64,000 bases of DNA from Sediminicola sp035798135 (GCA_035798135.1 JAPFBR010000001.1:496001-560000); one strand, 5' to 3'. Counted from the first letter of the stretch, positions 26,026 to 34,922 are shown. A program made the numbers and translations. The notes: generated from the letters alone by a model not told the origin.

Positions 26026-26766
26026 ATGAATCTAACATTAAAAGTTTGGAGACAAAAAGGACCTAATGAAAAAGGTTCAATGGTCGATTATAAAGTAACG
26101 GAAATATCAGAGCACATGTCCTTCCTAGAGATGATGGATGTTTTGAATGAGCAGTTGACCAATACTGGACTAGCGCCTGTTGCTTTTGACCATGATTGTC
26201 GTGAAGGTATTTGTGGAATGTGTTCTATGTATATTAATGGAGAGGCTCACGGGCCAGATAGGGGAGTAACCACTTGTCAATTACATATGCGTATGTTTAA
26301 GGACGGTGATACAATTACTATTGAGCCTTTTAGAGCAAAGGCTTTTCCAGTAATTAAGGATTTGGTGGTAGACAGAAGTTCATTTGACCGTATTCAGCAT
26401 GCTGGAGGGTATATCTCTGTAAACACTTCCGGAAACACACAAGATGCAAACGCAATTCCTATTTCAAAACATGATGCTGATGAAGCAATGGATGCAGCAA
26501 CTTGTATTGGTTGTGGCGCTTGTGTGGCAAGTTGTAAAAACTCATCTGCAATGCTTTTTGTTGGCGCAAAAGTATCTCAATATGCCCTATTGCCACAAGG
26601 ACAGATAGAAGCTGCGGATAGAGTTAAAAATATGGTAGCCCAAATGGATTTGGAAGGTTTTGGTAACTGTACCAATACCGGAGCGTGTGAGGTAGAATGT
26701 CCAAAAGGAATTTCATTGGAGAACATTGCGAGAATGAACAGAGAGCTGTTGAAAGCGAATATTTAA
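26026..26766 (+). CDS. sdhB: Succinate dehydrogenase iron-sulfur subunit
   Basis: A 246-residue protein with three clusters. The [2Fe-2S] ligands are Cys 58, 63, 66 and 84 (CREGICGMC plus TTCQ). Ligands of the [4Fe-4S] and [3Fe-4S] clusters come from CIGCGACVASC (160-170) and CTNTGACEVECPKG (215-225). It links SdhA to the heme subunit. A 69-base gap follows sdhA and a strong terminator follows the stop. Confidence 0.97.
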   Translation: MNLTLKVWRQKGPNEKGSMVDYKVTEISEHMSFLEMMDVLNEQLTNTGLAPVAFDHDCREGICGMCSMYINGEAHGPDRGVTTCQLHMRMFKDGDTITIEPFRAKAFPVIKDLVVDRSSFDRIQHAGGYISVNTSGNTQDANAIPISKHDADEAMDAATCIGCGACVASCKNSSAMLFVGAKVSQYALLPQGQIEAADRVKNMVAQMDLEGFGNCTNTGACEVECPKGISLENIARMNRELLKANI

Positions 26767-26782
26767 AAATCTAACTTAATGA

Positions 26783-26815
26783 ACAAAAAACCATCCCATG
26801 CGGATGGTTTTTTGT
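26783..26815 (+). terminator. Terminator of sdhCAB
   Basis: CCATCC (26791-26796) pairs with GGATGG (26802-26807), preceded by an A-run and followed by a T-run. Confidence 0.88.
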
Positions 26816-26851
26816 TTTATAGTAAATCGTAGATTTTATATATCTTTAAAT

Positions 26852-27328
26852 ATGGTCAAAGAATATTTGGAAGATCCAATAAAAGTCCCAAGATTCAGTG
26901 AAGAATCTGGCTTTTACACGACTCCGGAACGTTCTAAAATTATGGCCAAGATCCGGGGTAAAAACACCAAGCCGGAACTACAATTTAGAAGGGCCCTTTG
27001 GGCGGCCGGATACAGATACCGGATAGATTACAAAAAACTAATTGGCAAGCCCGATATTGTCCTTAATAAATATAAAACCGTAGTCTTTATTGATGGGGAG
27101 TTTTGGCACGGTTATAATTGGGAAGAACGAAAACATCAAATTAAAACCAACAAAGCGTTTTGGATCCCAAAAATAGAACGAAACCGTCAAAGGGATAGGG
27201 AGGTGAATGCCGCTTTGGAAACTATGGGTTTTACGGTATTCCGCTTTTGGGAACGGGAAATAAAAAAAGAATTGGAAGCGTGTTTAAAACTAGTAATTAC
27301 ACATTTACAGGGGGAAGAAGATGGATAA
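26852..27328 (+). CDS. Vsr-like (very short patch repair) endonuclease without the zinc cysteines
   Basis: A 158-residue nuclease of the Vsr fold, starting at the ATG at 26852. Recognisable segments are KIRGKNTKPE (33-42), GYRYR, GKPDIV (Asp 68, equal to E. coli Asp51), GEFWHG (His 86, equal to His69) and FRFWERE. Compared with E. coli Vsr from memory, His64 is Asp 81 and the zinc ligands Cys66, His71, Cys73 and Cys117 become Glu 83, Tyr 88, Trp 90 and Arg 135. Vsr nicks at T:G mismatches beside 5-methylcytosine sites; no cytosine methylase gene is near, so the role here may differ. TATCTTTA ends three bases before the ATG. Confidence 0.82.
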   Translation: MVKEYLEDPIKVPRFSEESGFYTTPERSKIMAKIRGKNTKPELQFRRALWAAGYRYRIDYKKLIGKPDIVLNKYKTVVFIDGEFWHGYNWEERKHQIKTNKAFWIPKIERNRQRDREVNAALETMGFTVFRFWEREIKKELEACLKLVITHLQGEEDG

Positions 27329-27399
27329 CTCTGGTTCTTATATTTTTTTGGTAAATGAATTTCACCAAATTGTTCTACATTTAAGATATAACCAGTACT

Positions 27400-28557
27400 A
27401 TGCCTTCATACAACCAAGCCATTAAAAGTAAATTGCCAAAAGTGGGTACAACCATTTTTACCACAATGTCACAATTGGCTGCAGAGCACAATGCCCTAAA
27501 CCTTTCCCAGGGCTTTCCCAATTTTGCTCCTGATCCCTTACTCATCCAACTGGCTGCCGAGGCAATGCAAGCAGGGTACAACCAATACGCTCCTATGCAG
27601 GGAATACTTCCTTTAAGGGAAGTTGTTTCCGAAAAGATACTGTCACTCTATGGCTCCCATTATCATCCGGAAACCGAAATTACCATTACCGCAGGCGCAA
27701 CTCAAGCCATCTATACTGCCATTTCCACCTTCATTCGCCCCAATGATGAGGTTATTGTAATTAAACCTGCCTACGACTGTTATGAGCCCGCTATTGAGGT
27801 AAACGGAGGGGTGCCTGTGTTCGTTCAGCTCAAAGGGAAGGATTACGAAATGGACTGGGAGGGTTTTCGCGTAAAAATAACTCCGAAGACTAAAATGGTC
27901 GTCATCAATACGCCTCATAATCCTACTGGAAAAGTGTTCTCCAAAGAGGATATGTTGAATTTACAGGAAATCTTAAAAAACACTTCCATTATTCTATTGA
28001 GTGACGAAGTTTATGAGCATATTATATTTGATGGGGCAGTACACCAATCTGCCTGTTCCTTTCCCGATTTGGCCTCGAGAAGCATTATATGTGCCTCCTT
28101 TGGGAAAACCTTTCATATTACCGGTTGGAAGATGGGGTATTGTGTTGCCCCAAAAGCATTGATGCTAGAATTTCAAAAGGTACACCAATTTAATGTCTTT
28201 TGTGCCAACCACCCCTTACAAAGGGCGTTGACCACCTATTTGAAAATACCAGAACATTATTTGGAACTCAATGAATTTTATCAGGCCAAAAGAGATCTTT
28301 TTCTTGCCGGTCTAGAAGGGTCCAAGTTTAGCTTTGTCCCGGCTCAGGGCACATACTTTCAGATCCTGGATTATGGCCAAATTACAACTGATCCGGATCA
28401 TATATATGCAAAGCGGCTTGCTATAGATCATAAAATAGCCAGTATTCCCATTTCAGGCTTCAATTTGAACCAAAAGGACCACCATCAGCTGCGGTTCTGT
28501 TTTGCCAAAACGGACGATACCTTGCATAAAGCAATTGACATATTACTGAAGATTTAA
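27400..28557 (+). CDS. Class I aminotransferase (methionine/kynurenine aminotransferase type)
   Basis: A 385-residue fold-type I PLP enzyme. The PLP-binding Lys is in SFGKTFHITGWKMGY; NTPHNPTGKV and the C-terminal RFCFAK (Arg contacting the carboxylate) fit the group. The sequence is closest in pattern to YbdL-type methionine aminotransferases and kynurenine-oxoglutarate transaminases, so the substrate should be a large neutral amino acid. The stop overlaps that of the next gene by four bases in convergent orientation. Confidence 0.88.
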   Translation: MPSYNQAIKSKLPKVGTTIFTTMSQLAAEHNALNLSQGFPNFAPDPLLIQLAAEAMQAGYNQYAPMQGILPLREVVSEKILSLYGSHYHPETEITITAGATQAIYTAISTFIRPNDEVIVIKPAYDCYEPAIEVNGGVPVFVQLKGKDYEMDWEGFRVKITPKTKMVVINTPHNPTGKVFSKEDMLNLQEILKNTSIILLSDEVYEHIIFDGAVHQSACSFPDLASRSIICASFGKTFHITGWKMGYCVAPKALMLEFQKVHQFNVFCANHPLQRALTTYLKIPEHYLELNEFYQAKRDLFLAGLEGSKFSFVPAQGTYFQILDYGQITTDPDHIYAKRLAIDHKIASIPISGFNLNQKDHHQLRFCFAKTDDTLHKAIDILLKI

Positions 28558-29723
28558 TTAAAGGCCTCATTTACCTTTCCCATAAATTCCTCGATTTTAG
28601 AGGGTTCTAACCAACGGGTCACTATGACAAGATCGTTCTCCTTATCAATAACAATAAAATTCCCACCAAACCCAGCAGCATAGTATATTTTGTCCGACAA
28701 TTGCTTCCAATTCCTACCCCCTTTGGTATTCAACCACCACATAAATCCATAATTTGAATTTGGAATGGAAGGTGTTATTGCCTCTTGTATCCATGATTTA
28801 CTGATCAACTGATCGCTCTTCCATTTTCCATCGTTCAAGAACAATAAACCAAAACGAGCCATATCCTCTGTATTAATAAATAGGCCGGCTCCCGAATGGC
28901 CACCGCCTGTCACAGATTTCATTTGAATACCATCTATTTCTGTCCAAGCATTGTCATAGCCGAACCACCTCCAAGTGGTACTGGCGCCAATCTTGTCCAT
29001 AATTTCATTTTTAAGCACCATTGGCATGGGTTTTCGCCATACGTGCGTTAAAGCATAGGCCAAGACATTTACACGTACGTCATTATATTCCATGACCGTC
29101 CCTGGTTCTTGCAACGTTCTATATTTCCAATCGTCTAGTCCTCCTTCCTTGGGTGGCCTATCCGCCCAATCCTTTCCTCCCCAAAGTTCTCCCGACCAAT
29201 CGGAATTCTGTTGCAATAAATGCCTCCAACTAATCTTTTTATTGTGCTCCCCATCAAAGGTCCCATCCCAAACATAGGCACCTACCTTATCGTCAACACT
29301 AGTTATCAATCCTTTGTCCACCGCTAACCCGACCATGGTAGATAAAAAACTTTTAGTAACACTAAAGGTCATATCCACCCTTTTGGTATCTCCCCATTCT
29401 TTAATGACATACCCATTTTTTAGGATCATCCCTGCAGGCCCACCCCGCTTTTTTGTCGGACCCAAAACATCGTGGAAAGGTTCACTTTTAAATCCTTCCA
29501 GAATGGCGATACGCAGATCTCTGGAGCCCGTATATTCGTTATTCTTGGCAAAATCAACAGCTCCGTCCAAGGCGTCTGTATTTATGTTGAAGTCATTGGT
29601 CCTTTTATGTTCCCATGAACCATTTTTATCTGGAAAGTAGTCTGATATTTGAGCATTTATAGGGGTATAAACCATCATACAAAGTCCTGCCAGTATCAAT
29701 CCTCTTGAATCCAATATTTTCAT
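28554..29723 (-). CDS. Exported beta-lactamase-fold serine hydrolase
   Basis: A 389-residue class C-like serine hydrolase with a signal peptide (about 1-25). The nucleophile is Ser 121 in SVTKSF (SxxK, Lys 124) and Tyr 213 in MEYNDV is the likely second motif residue. A glycine-rich GGGHSGAGLF lies further on. Family members are esterases, D-aminopeptidases or beta-lactamases; the substrate is not clear. It ends convergent with the aminotransferase gene. Confidence 0.86.
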   Translation of the reverse strand: MKILDSRGLILAGLCMMVYTPINAQISDYFPDKNGSWEHKRTNDFNINTDALDGAVDFAKNNEYTGSRDLRIAILEGFKSEPFHDVLGPTKKRGGPAGMILKNGYVIKEWGDTKRVDMTFSVTKSFLSTMVGLAVDKGLITSVDDKVGAYVWDGTFDGEHNKKISWRHLLQQNSDWSGELWGGKDWADRPPKEGGLDDWKYRTLQEPGTVMEYNDVRVNVLAYALTHVWRKPMPMVLKNEIMDKIGASTTWRWFGYDNAWTEIDGIQMKSVTGGGHSGAGLFINTEDMARFGLLFLNDGKWKSDQLISKSWIQEAITPSIPNSNYGFMWWLNTKGGRNWKQLSDKIYYAAGFGGNFIVIDKENDLVIVTRWLEPSKIEEFMGKVNEAFN

Positions 29724-29744
29724 ATATAAATATTTAGCAACTTT

Positions 29745-30266
29745 TTATTTTGCAATATCACAGCGCATCAACCAATCGGTTTGCTTGTCTTTTCCAATAT
29801 AATATGGATGAGTTCCAAATTTCTGGAACCCATACAATTCATAAAAGGCTATGGCTTTTGTATTGTGTTCCCAAACTCCTAACCAAACAAAGTTCTTTTT
29901 TTTATTCTTGGCCAAACCTTTTACCTGATCCAACATCCATCTGCCTATCTGTTTTCCTTGAAACTCATTCAACACATAGATTCGTTCCAGCTCAAGGGCA
30001 TCCTTGTCTTTGATATCTGTCTGTGCTTGGAGTTGATTTAGTTTAAAATAACCAACCACCTCCTCATTTAGATATGTAAAATAAAAATCTGAATCCGCAT
30101 CCAATAATTCATCGGCAATACGCTCCGGGTTAAATGCGAAATCGAGATAATTCTCAAAGTCCTTTGGATTGTTATCCTTTTCAAAGGCGTCAACAAAAGT
30201 CTTTCTTGATAGTTCAACAAGAAAATCCAATTCCTCAATTTCACATTTCTGAAGCCGTAATTCCAT
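29745..30266 (-). CDS. GNAT family N-acetyltransferase
   Basis: A 173-residue acetyltransferase from the ATG at 30266 (upstream in-frame codons would add a region that overlaps the terminator of the neighbouring RNA unit). The acetyl-CoA loop is NEFQGKQIGRWML with the R/QxxGxG/A pattern, and the preceding LERIYV strand and the C-terminal AIAFYELYGFQ are typical. It probably acetylates an amine of a small molecule or protein N-terminus. The following gene is the serine hydrolase, 21 bases away, so they may be one unit. Confidence 0.85.
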   Translation of the reverse strand: MELRLQKCEIEELDFLVELSRKTFVDAFEKDNNPKDFENYLDFAFNPERIADELLDADSDFYFTYLNEEVVGYFKLNQLQAQTDIKDKDALELERIYVLNEFQGKQIGRWMLDQVKGLAKNKKKNFVWLGVWEHNTKAIAFYELYGFQKFGTHPYYIGKDKQTDWLMRCDIAK

Positions 30267-30320
30267 TGGATAAAATCGGTTGTATAAAGAGGTTTGAAGA
30301 TAAAGAAAAAAGGCATAAAA

Positions 30321-30352
30321 AAAGAGCAATGTCGTGGACATTGCTCTTTAAT
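30321..30352 (-). terminator. Terminator of RNA unit 3
   Basis: AAAGAGCAATGTC (30321-30333) pairs perfectly with GACATTGCTCTTT (30337-30349) around a three-base loop; on the minus strand T-rich sequence follows. Confidence 0.85.
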
Positions 30353-30368
30353 TCTTTTCAAAAGAAGT

Positions 30369-30476
30369 TTACAACATGAATAACTTTTTCACTAAGGCCA
30401 AAACGCCTCTATAAAAACCGCTACGGTCAATGTAAATTACTTCCTCTTCAGGCAAATGGTTAATTTGTAAGTCCAT
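30369..30476 (-). CDS. Small protein, 35 residues, candidate
   Basis: The minus strand has ATG at 30476 and TAA at 30369. The product begins MDLQINHLPEEEV, has an acidic middle and ends in a basic/hydrophobic tail (RGVLALVKKLFML) that could lie on a membrane. It lies wholly between the hairpin leader and the terminator of unit 3 and has no overlap with another gene. Codon use is ordinary. It could also be a chance frame in a non-coding RNA like units 1 and 2, which lack it. No family recognised. Confidence 0.45.
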   Translation of the reverse strand: MDLQINHLPEEEVIYIDRSGFYRGVLALVKKLFML

Positions 30477-30528
30477 AACATGAATTTAGGCAAAAATTAA
30501 ATTTGGGGTTTAATTTTTAAGTTCGCTC

Positions 30529-30594
30529 TAAATATATTTCGAATTATGGAATTATCAAAATTTATGTTGTGAACTTCGCCTTAAATGTGGCATA
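30529..30594 (-). promoter_or_regulatory. Promoter with 21-bp tandem direct repeats, RNA unit 3
   Basis: Minus-strand TTCACAACATAAATT starts at 30573 and is identical over 15 bases to the second repeat of unit 2. Twenty-one bases upstream (from 30594) TATGCCACAT is a weaker first repeat. The -7 box TATATTTA (30536-30529) lies 58 bases after the first repeat, and a TTTG sits about 19 bases before the box. Confidence 0.6.
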
Positions 30595-30642
30595 AAAAAC
30601 AAATATTTAGGTGTATCCGATGAATTACGTCTGCAATTTATC

Positions 30643-31296
30643 TTAAAGGGTCATTTCAGGAATGTCCCCTTCCACAATCAGGGTGCCTTCGGTAGCTTTG
30701 ATTACATCTTGGACACTAATTCCGGGCGCAGTTTCCAATAATTTAAATCCTTTTGAGGTCACTTCCAATACGGCCAAATTAGTTACTATTTTCTTAACGC
30801 AGCCTACCCCCGTAAGTGGCAAGGAACATTTTTTCAATAATTTGGAATCCCCCGCCTTATTGGTATGCATCATGGCAACTATTATATTTTCAGCTGAAGC
30901 CACAAGATCCATGGCACCTCCCATACCCTTCACCATTTTTCCGGGAATTTTCCAATTGGCAATATCCCCGTTTTCCGAGACTTCCATTGCGCCTAAAATA
31001 GTCAAATCCACATGTTGTCCCCTAATCATTCCGAAACTCATTGCAGAATCAAAAAAGGATGCTCCAGGCAAGGTTGTTATAGTCTGCTTTCCTGCATTGA
31101 TGATATCGGCATCTTCTTCCCCTTCAAATGGGAATGGGCCCATTCCCAAAACACCATTTTCGCTTTGAAATTCTACATTTATGTCGTTTCGTACAAAGTT
31201 GGCTACCAAGGTTGGTATTCCAATTCCCAAGTTGACGTAATATCCATCTTTAACTTCCTGGGCAATTCGCTTTGCTATTCCGTTTTTGTCCAACAT
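30643..31296 (-). CDS. scoB: 3-oxoacid CoA-transferase subunit B
   Basis: A 217-residue beta subunit of succinyl-CoA:3-ketoacid CoA-transferase. SENGVLGMGP contains the catalytic Glu of the family and GASFFDSAMSFGMIRGQH is typical. The enzyme moves CoA from succinyl-CoA to acetoacetate in ketone body or acetoacetate use. It begins two bases after scoA ends, so the genes are co-translated. It could also act on another 3-oxoacid. Confidence 0.93.
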   Translation of the reverse strand: MLDKNGIAKRIAQEVKDGYYVNLGIGIPTLVANFVRNDINVEFQSENGVLGMGPFPFEGEEDADIINAGKQTITTLPGASFFDSAMSFGMIRGQHVDLTILGAMEVSENGDIANWKIPGKMVKGMGGAMDLVASAENIIVAMMHTNKAGDSKLLKKCSLPLTGVGCVKKIVTNLAVLEVTSKGFKLLETAPGISVQDVIKATEGTLIVEGDIPEMTL

Positions 31297-31298
31297 AA

Positions 31299-32000
31299 CT
31301 ATGATCTTTGTCTTACGGTTCGTTGCTCAATTCTTTTCTCATATGCCTTTCCTTGGAAAATTCTTCCCACGAAAATTCCGGGCACATGTATCTCATTGGG
31401 ATCCAAGGAGCCGGCAGGCAAGAGTTCCTCTACCTCAGCGACCGTAATTTTAGCAGCCCCACACATACATGGATTGAAATTTCTTGCTGTTCCTTTAAAA
31501 ACAAGATTTCCGGCCTCGTCACCTTTCCACGCCTTTACAAAGGCAAAATCGGCCTTAAAGGCTTCCTCCAGCACATACATTTTACCGTTGAACTCACGGG
31601 TTTCTTTTCCTTCCGCTACTTCCGTACCATATCCGGCAGGAGTATAAAAAGCAGGGAAACCTGCTTGTGCGGCCCTACATTTTTCAGCTAAGGTACCTTG
31701 GGGCGTCAATTCAACATCCAACTCCCCGCTCAGCATTTGGCGTTCAAACTCATCGTTCTCCCCCACATAGGAAGAGATCATTTTATTTACTTGACGCTTA
31801 TGTAACAGGAGTCCAAGTCCAAAATCATCTACGCCCGCATTGTTGGAAATACAGGTAAGGTCCTTTATTCCCATACGCACAAGCTCGTTTATTGCATTTT
31901 CCGGAATCCCGCAGAGTCCAAAACCTCCCAACATAAAGGTCATTCCGTCCTTTACGCCCACCAAGGCTTCTTCCACAGATCCAACTGTTTTAGATATCAT
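31299..32000 (-). CDS. scoA: 3-oxoacid CoA-transferase subunit A
   Basis: A 233-residue alpha subunit, partner of the adjacent scoB. The CoA-binding glycine motif GGFGLCGIPEN is near the N-terminus and RNFNPCMCGAAK in the C-terminal half is typical. It is the first gene of the pair and has no close upstream neighbour in the same direction except PBP1A, 110 bases away. Confidence 0.93.
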   Translation of the reverse strand: MISKTVGSVEEALVGVKDGMTFMLGGFGLCGIPENAINELVRMGIKDLTCISNNAGVDDFGLGLLLHKRQVNKMISSYVGENDEFERQMLSGELDVELTPQGTLAEKCRAAQAGFPAFYTPAGYGTEVAEGKETREFNGKMYVLEEAFKADFAFVKAWKGDEAGNLVFKGTARNFNPCMCGAAKITVAEVEELLPAGSLDPNEIHVPGIFVGRIFQGKAYEKRIEQRTVRQRS

Positions 32001-32109
32001 ATAATGAAATTTAGTACGAGTAATTTACAAAAAACATCCTAACTACAAGGCGTAATTAGGAATCCAGTTAGGTAGTACGTATCTTATTTAAAAAATTGGA
32101 GCGAAAACA

Positions 32110-34440
32110 CTAGAAGTCCAAATCATCCAAATCATCTCCAGGTTTTTTCTTGTCTGTCAATGCGTCGGAAGCTTTACTACAATCAACATTTATACTCAAT
32201 CCCTCTGGTACTTCAAATGCCCCATCGGAAATTCCCAAATCTTTGTTGGCGTAATTCTTCTTCATGTATAGTCCCCAAATTGGAAGTGCCATAGAGGCAC
32301 CTTGACCATAAGTAATACTTTTAAAATGGATGGCCCTTTCTTCTCCACCAACCCATACTCCGGTCACTAAATTAGGAACCATTCCCATAAACCAACCATC
32401 ACTATTGTTTTGTGTAGTTCCTGTTTTACCCGCAATTGGATTTTTAAACTCATATGGATATCCTGTGACCACTTCCTTATAAACTGTTTGATCTTTTGAC
32501 CCCGTGGTTCTTAAGCGTGTTCCCGAGCCCCCATGGGTTACACCTTCCATTAAATTGACCATGGCGTAAGCCACATCTTTACTGAGCACATCCCTTGTTT
32601 CTGGCACATTCTCATAGAGCACAGTACCGTTCTTATCTTCTATTCTGCTAATCATTACAGGCTTAACATAAACCCCTTGATTAGCGAAGGTACCATAGGC
32701 ACCTACCATTTCATATACATTGATATCCGGGGTTCCCAGAGCTATAGAGGGTACTTCCGGGATATTGGAGGTGATTCCCAAATTCTTGGCAATGGCAACT
32801 ACGGACTTAGGCCCTATTTTATCTATTAATTGGGCCGTTACAGTGTTTACGGAATTGGCCAGTGCATATTTAAGGGTCATATTTTCACCGGAATATTTTC
32901 CATCTGAATTGGAAGGGCTCCAGGCTTCCATATTGCCGTGTTTATGTGCCTCAATAGAGTATCGGATATCCGGCAGAAAATCACAGGGCGATAATCGCAA
33001 TTGGTCAATGGCCGCCGCATAAACGATTGGTTTAAAAGTGGAGCCTACCTGACGGGCACCTTGAATTACATTATCGTATTGGAAATGTTTGTAATTTAAA
33101 CCTCCCACCCAGGCCCTTACATGACCTGTTTGTGGTTCCATGGACATCATTGCAGTCCTTAAAAAGGATTTATAATACCGGATGGAATCCAATGGGGTAA
33201 GGATGGTGTCTTTTTCCTTTGTGGGACTGTTCCAGTCGAACACGGTCATCTCTGTTGGCACTTTAAAGGAGGATCTAATTTCCTTCTCGGATTTTCCCTC
33301 ATTCCTCATGATTCTCCATCTACTTGAAGATTTCATTGCCCTTTCCATACTGGAATTTTCTTCTTCCGGCGTAATGTCCAAAAAGGGAGCCGTTCTATTT
33401 CTGTCAGGGGTATTCTGGTGAAAGAATTCTGCTTGTAGTCTTTTCATGTGTTCCTGTACAGCCTCTTCTGCATTTTGCTGCATACGGGAATCAATAGTGG
33501 TATATACTTTTAATCCCTCTGAATAGATATCATAACTCTCCCCATCAGGTTTTGGATTTTCCCTTACCCATTTGTTCAAAAACCCCTGAGTGTACATTCT
33601 AAAGTAAGTGGCCAACCCCTCCCGATGTGATTCAGGATTAAAATTGATATCCATTTTTGTAGCCTGTAAAGAATCACTCACAGTCTCAGAAATAAAATCG
33701 TATTTGGCCAATTGTTCCAGAACGGTATTTCTCCTGTTGAAGACCAATTCTTCCCTACGGATAGGATTGTACAAAGATGAGTTTTTCAACATGCCGACCA
33801 ATACGGCAGATTCTTCAATCTTCAAGTCTTTGGGTTCTTTACCGAAATAGATTTTAGATGCCGAACGAATCCCATCGGCATTATAATTAAAATCATAGAT
33901 GTTCATGTACATGGCTATGATTTCTTCTTTGGTATATTGTCGTTCCAATTTAATGGCAATAACCCATTCTTTTATTTTCTGGGTAATGGTTTCAAAAATA
34001 TTCTTGGAACGCACCCCAACAAACAATTGTCTTGCTAGCTGTTGTGTTATTGTACTGGCACCACCTTTGGTTCCCAGATAGGCCACTGCCCTAAAGGTCC
34101 CCCTGGCATCTATCCCTGAATGCTCGTAGTATCTAGCATCTTCCGTGGCGACCAAGGCATCTACTAAATTCTGTGGCAAATCTGAATAAACTACTGGTGT
34201 TCTGTTGTCATCCAAATACAATTTGCCCAATGTTTTCCCGTCGGAGGAAATGATTTCAGTTGCCAAATTGGTCTGTGGATTTTCCAAACGGTCAAAGGAG
34301 GGAAGTTCCCCGAAGACCCCCCATGAGGCCAATAAAAATAGGAGTCCCACTGCCCCAATACCAGAGGCAAACAAGATCCAAAACCATTTAATGAACTTGG
34401 AAAAATTTGTGTCCTTTTTTTTCTTTGGAGCCGTCGCCAT
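32110..34440 (-). CDS. Class A penicillin-binding protein (PBP1A type)
   Basis: A 776-residue bifunctional peptidoglycan synthase with a cytoplasmic tail and one transmembrane helix (about 18-40). The transglycosylase domain has EDARYYEHSG (catalytic Glu, about 96) and STITQQLAR; the transpeptidase domain has the nucleophile in GSTFKP (about 467) and KTGTT (about 673). It polymerises and cross-links cell-wall glycan. Its start codon overlaps the stop of gldH by one base, so ricT-gldH-PBP1A are co-expressed. Confidence 0.95.
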   Translation of the reverse strand: MATAPKKKKDTNFSKFIKWFWILFASGIGAVGLLFLLASWGVFGELPSFDRLENPQTNLATEIISSDGKTLGKLYLDDNRTPVVYSDLPQNLVDALVATEDARYYEHSGIDARGTFRAVAYLGTKGGASTITQQLARQLFVGVRSKNIFETITQKIKEWVIAIKLERQYTKEEIIAMYMNIYDFNYNADGIRSASKIYFGKEPKDLKIEESAVLVGMLKNSSLYNPIRREELVFNRRNTVLEQLAKYDFISETVSDSLQATKMDINFNPESHREGLATYFRMYTQGFLNKWVRENPKPDGESYDIYSEGLKVYTTIDSRMQQNAEEAVQEHMKRLQAEFFHQNTPDRNRTAPFLDITPEEENSSMERAMKSSSRWRIMRNEGKSEKEIRSSFKVPTEMTVFDWNSPTKEKDTILTPLDSIRYYKSFLRTAMMSMEPQTGHVRAWVGGLNYKHFQYDNVIQGARQVGSTFKPIVYAAAIDQLRLSPCDFLPDIRYSIEAHKHGNMEAWSPSNSDGKYSGENMTLKYALANSVNTVTAQLIDKIGPKSVVAIAKNLGITSNIPEVPSIALGTPDINVYEMVGAYGTFANQGVYVKPVMISRIEDKNGTVLYENVPETRDVLSKDVAYAMVNLMEGVTHGGSGTRLRTTGSKDQTVYKEVVTGYPYEFKNPIAGKTGTTQNNSDGWFMGMVPNLVTGVWVGGEERAIHFKSITYGQGASMALPIWGLYMKKNYANKDLGISDGAFEVPEGLSINVDCSKASDALTDKKKPGDDLDDLDF

Positions 34441-34922
34441 TACTTACTTTTTTCTATTTGAAAACCAACGTCTGTAATTCCTTTGAGATCCATGATCCCT
34501 TCCACGCTGCCATTTTTTCTCATGGCGTGTGAAATTTGTAAGGTATATACGCCCTTAACTGGAAAAACGACGTTTTCCTTATACCATAATTTATTTTCTT
34601 TAAGACTCCCCTGACCAGTGCCCAGCCACTCCCCATCCGGTTTGGACATTTCGTATTCCAAAGTGTCCTTGATAGTCTCCCCGGTAGGAAAATTCAGTTC
34701 TGCAATCAAAAAAAGATTACTGTAGAAGTAGGTCTCATCATTTCTGATATTGATGAAGATATTGTTTTTGGAGAGTGAGTCTTGTTCTGTAAATTGAAAG
34801 GTTATGGTATTGTCCTTGTTCCAATATCCATCATTGGTAGCTTTAAATTCCGAATGAACTGTGTTGGTTTCACAGGAAGCCAACACCATAAGAGCAAGAA
34901 TCGGCAAGATATTCTTAAGCAT
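34440..34922 (-). CDS. gldH: Gliding motility lipoprotein GldH
   Basis: A 160-residue lipoprotein with lipobox LASC (Cys 17). The pattern of the mature part, with WNKDNTITFQF, SNLFLIAELNFPTG and QISHAMRKNGSVEGI, matches GldH, needed for gliding in Flavobacterium johnsoniae by transposon genetics. Its exact role in the gliding machinery is not known. The start overlaps the end of ricT by eight bases and the stop overlaps the PBP1A start. Confidence 0.92.
   Translation of the reverse strand: MLKNILPILALMVLASCETNTVHSEFKATNDGYWNKDNTITFQFTEQDSLSKNNIFINIRNDETYFYSNLFLIAELNFPTGETIKDTLEYEMSKPDGEWLGTGQGSLKENKLWYKENVVFPVKGVYTLQISHAMRKNGSVEGIMDLKGITDVGFQIEKSK

Larger units (their letters stand above)
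30321..30522 (-). ncRNA. Structured RNA with CCCCAAA loop and a short reading frame, unit 3
   Basis: On the minus strand a hairpin starts about four bases after the inferred 5' end: AAAAATTAAA (30518-30509) pairs perfectly with TTTAATTTTT (30501-30492) around loop CCCCAAA (30508-30502). The same loop appears in units 1 and 2. The RNA then holds a 35-codon reading frame (30476-30369) and ends in a perfect 13-bp hairpin (30349-30321). Only one C-loop hairpin is present, against two or three in the other units. It may be a coding mRNA with a C-loop leader or a dual-function RNA. Confidence 0.5.

Noticed and set aside
31012..31647. A 211-codon plus-strand frame opposite scoB/scoA
   Set aside because: Antisense shadow of two well-supported genes.
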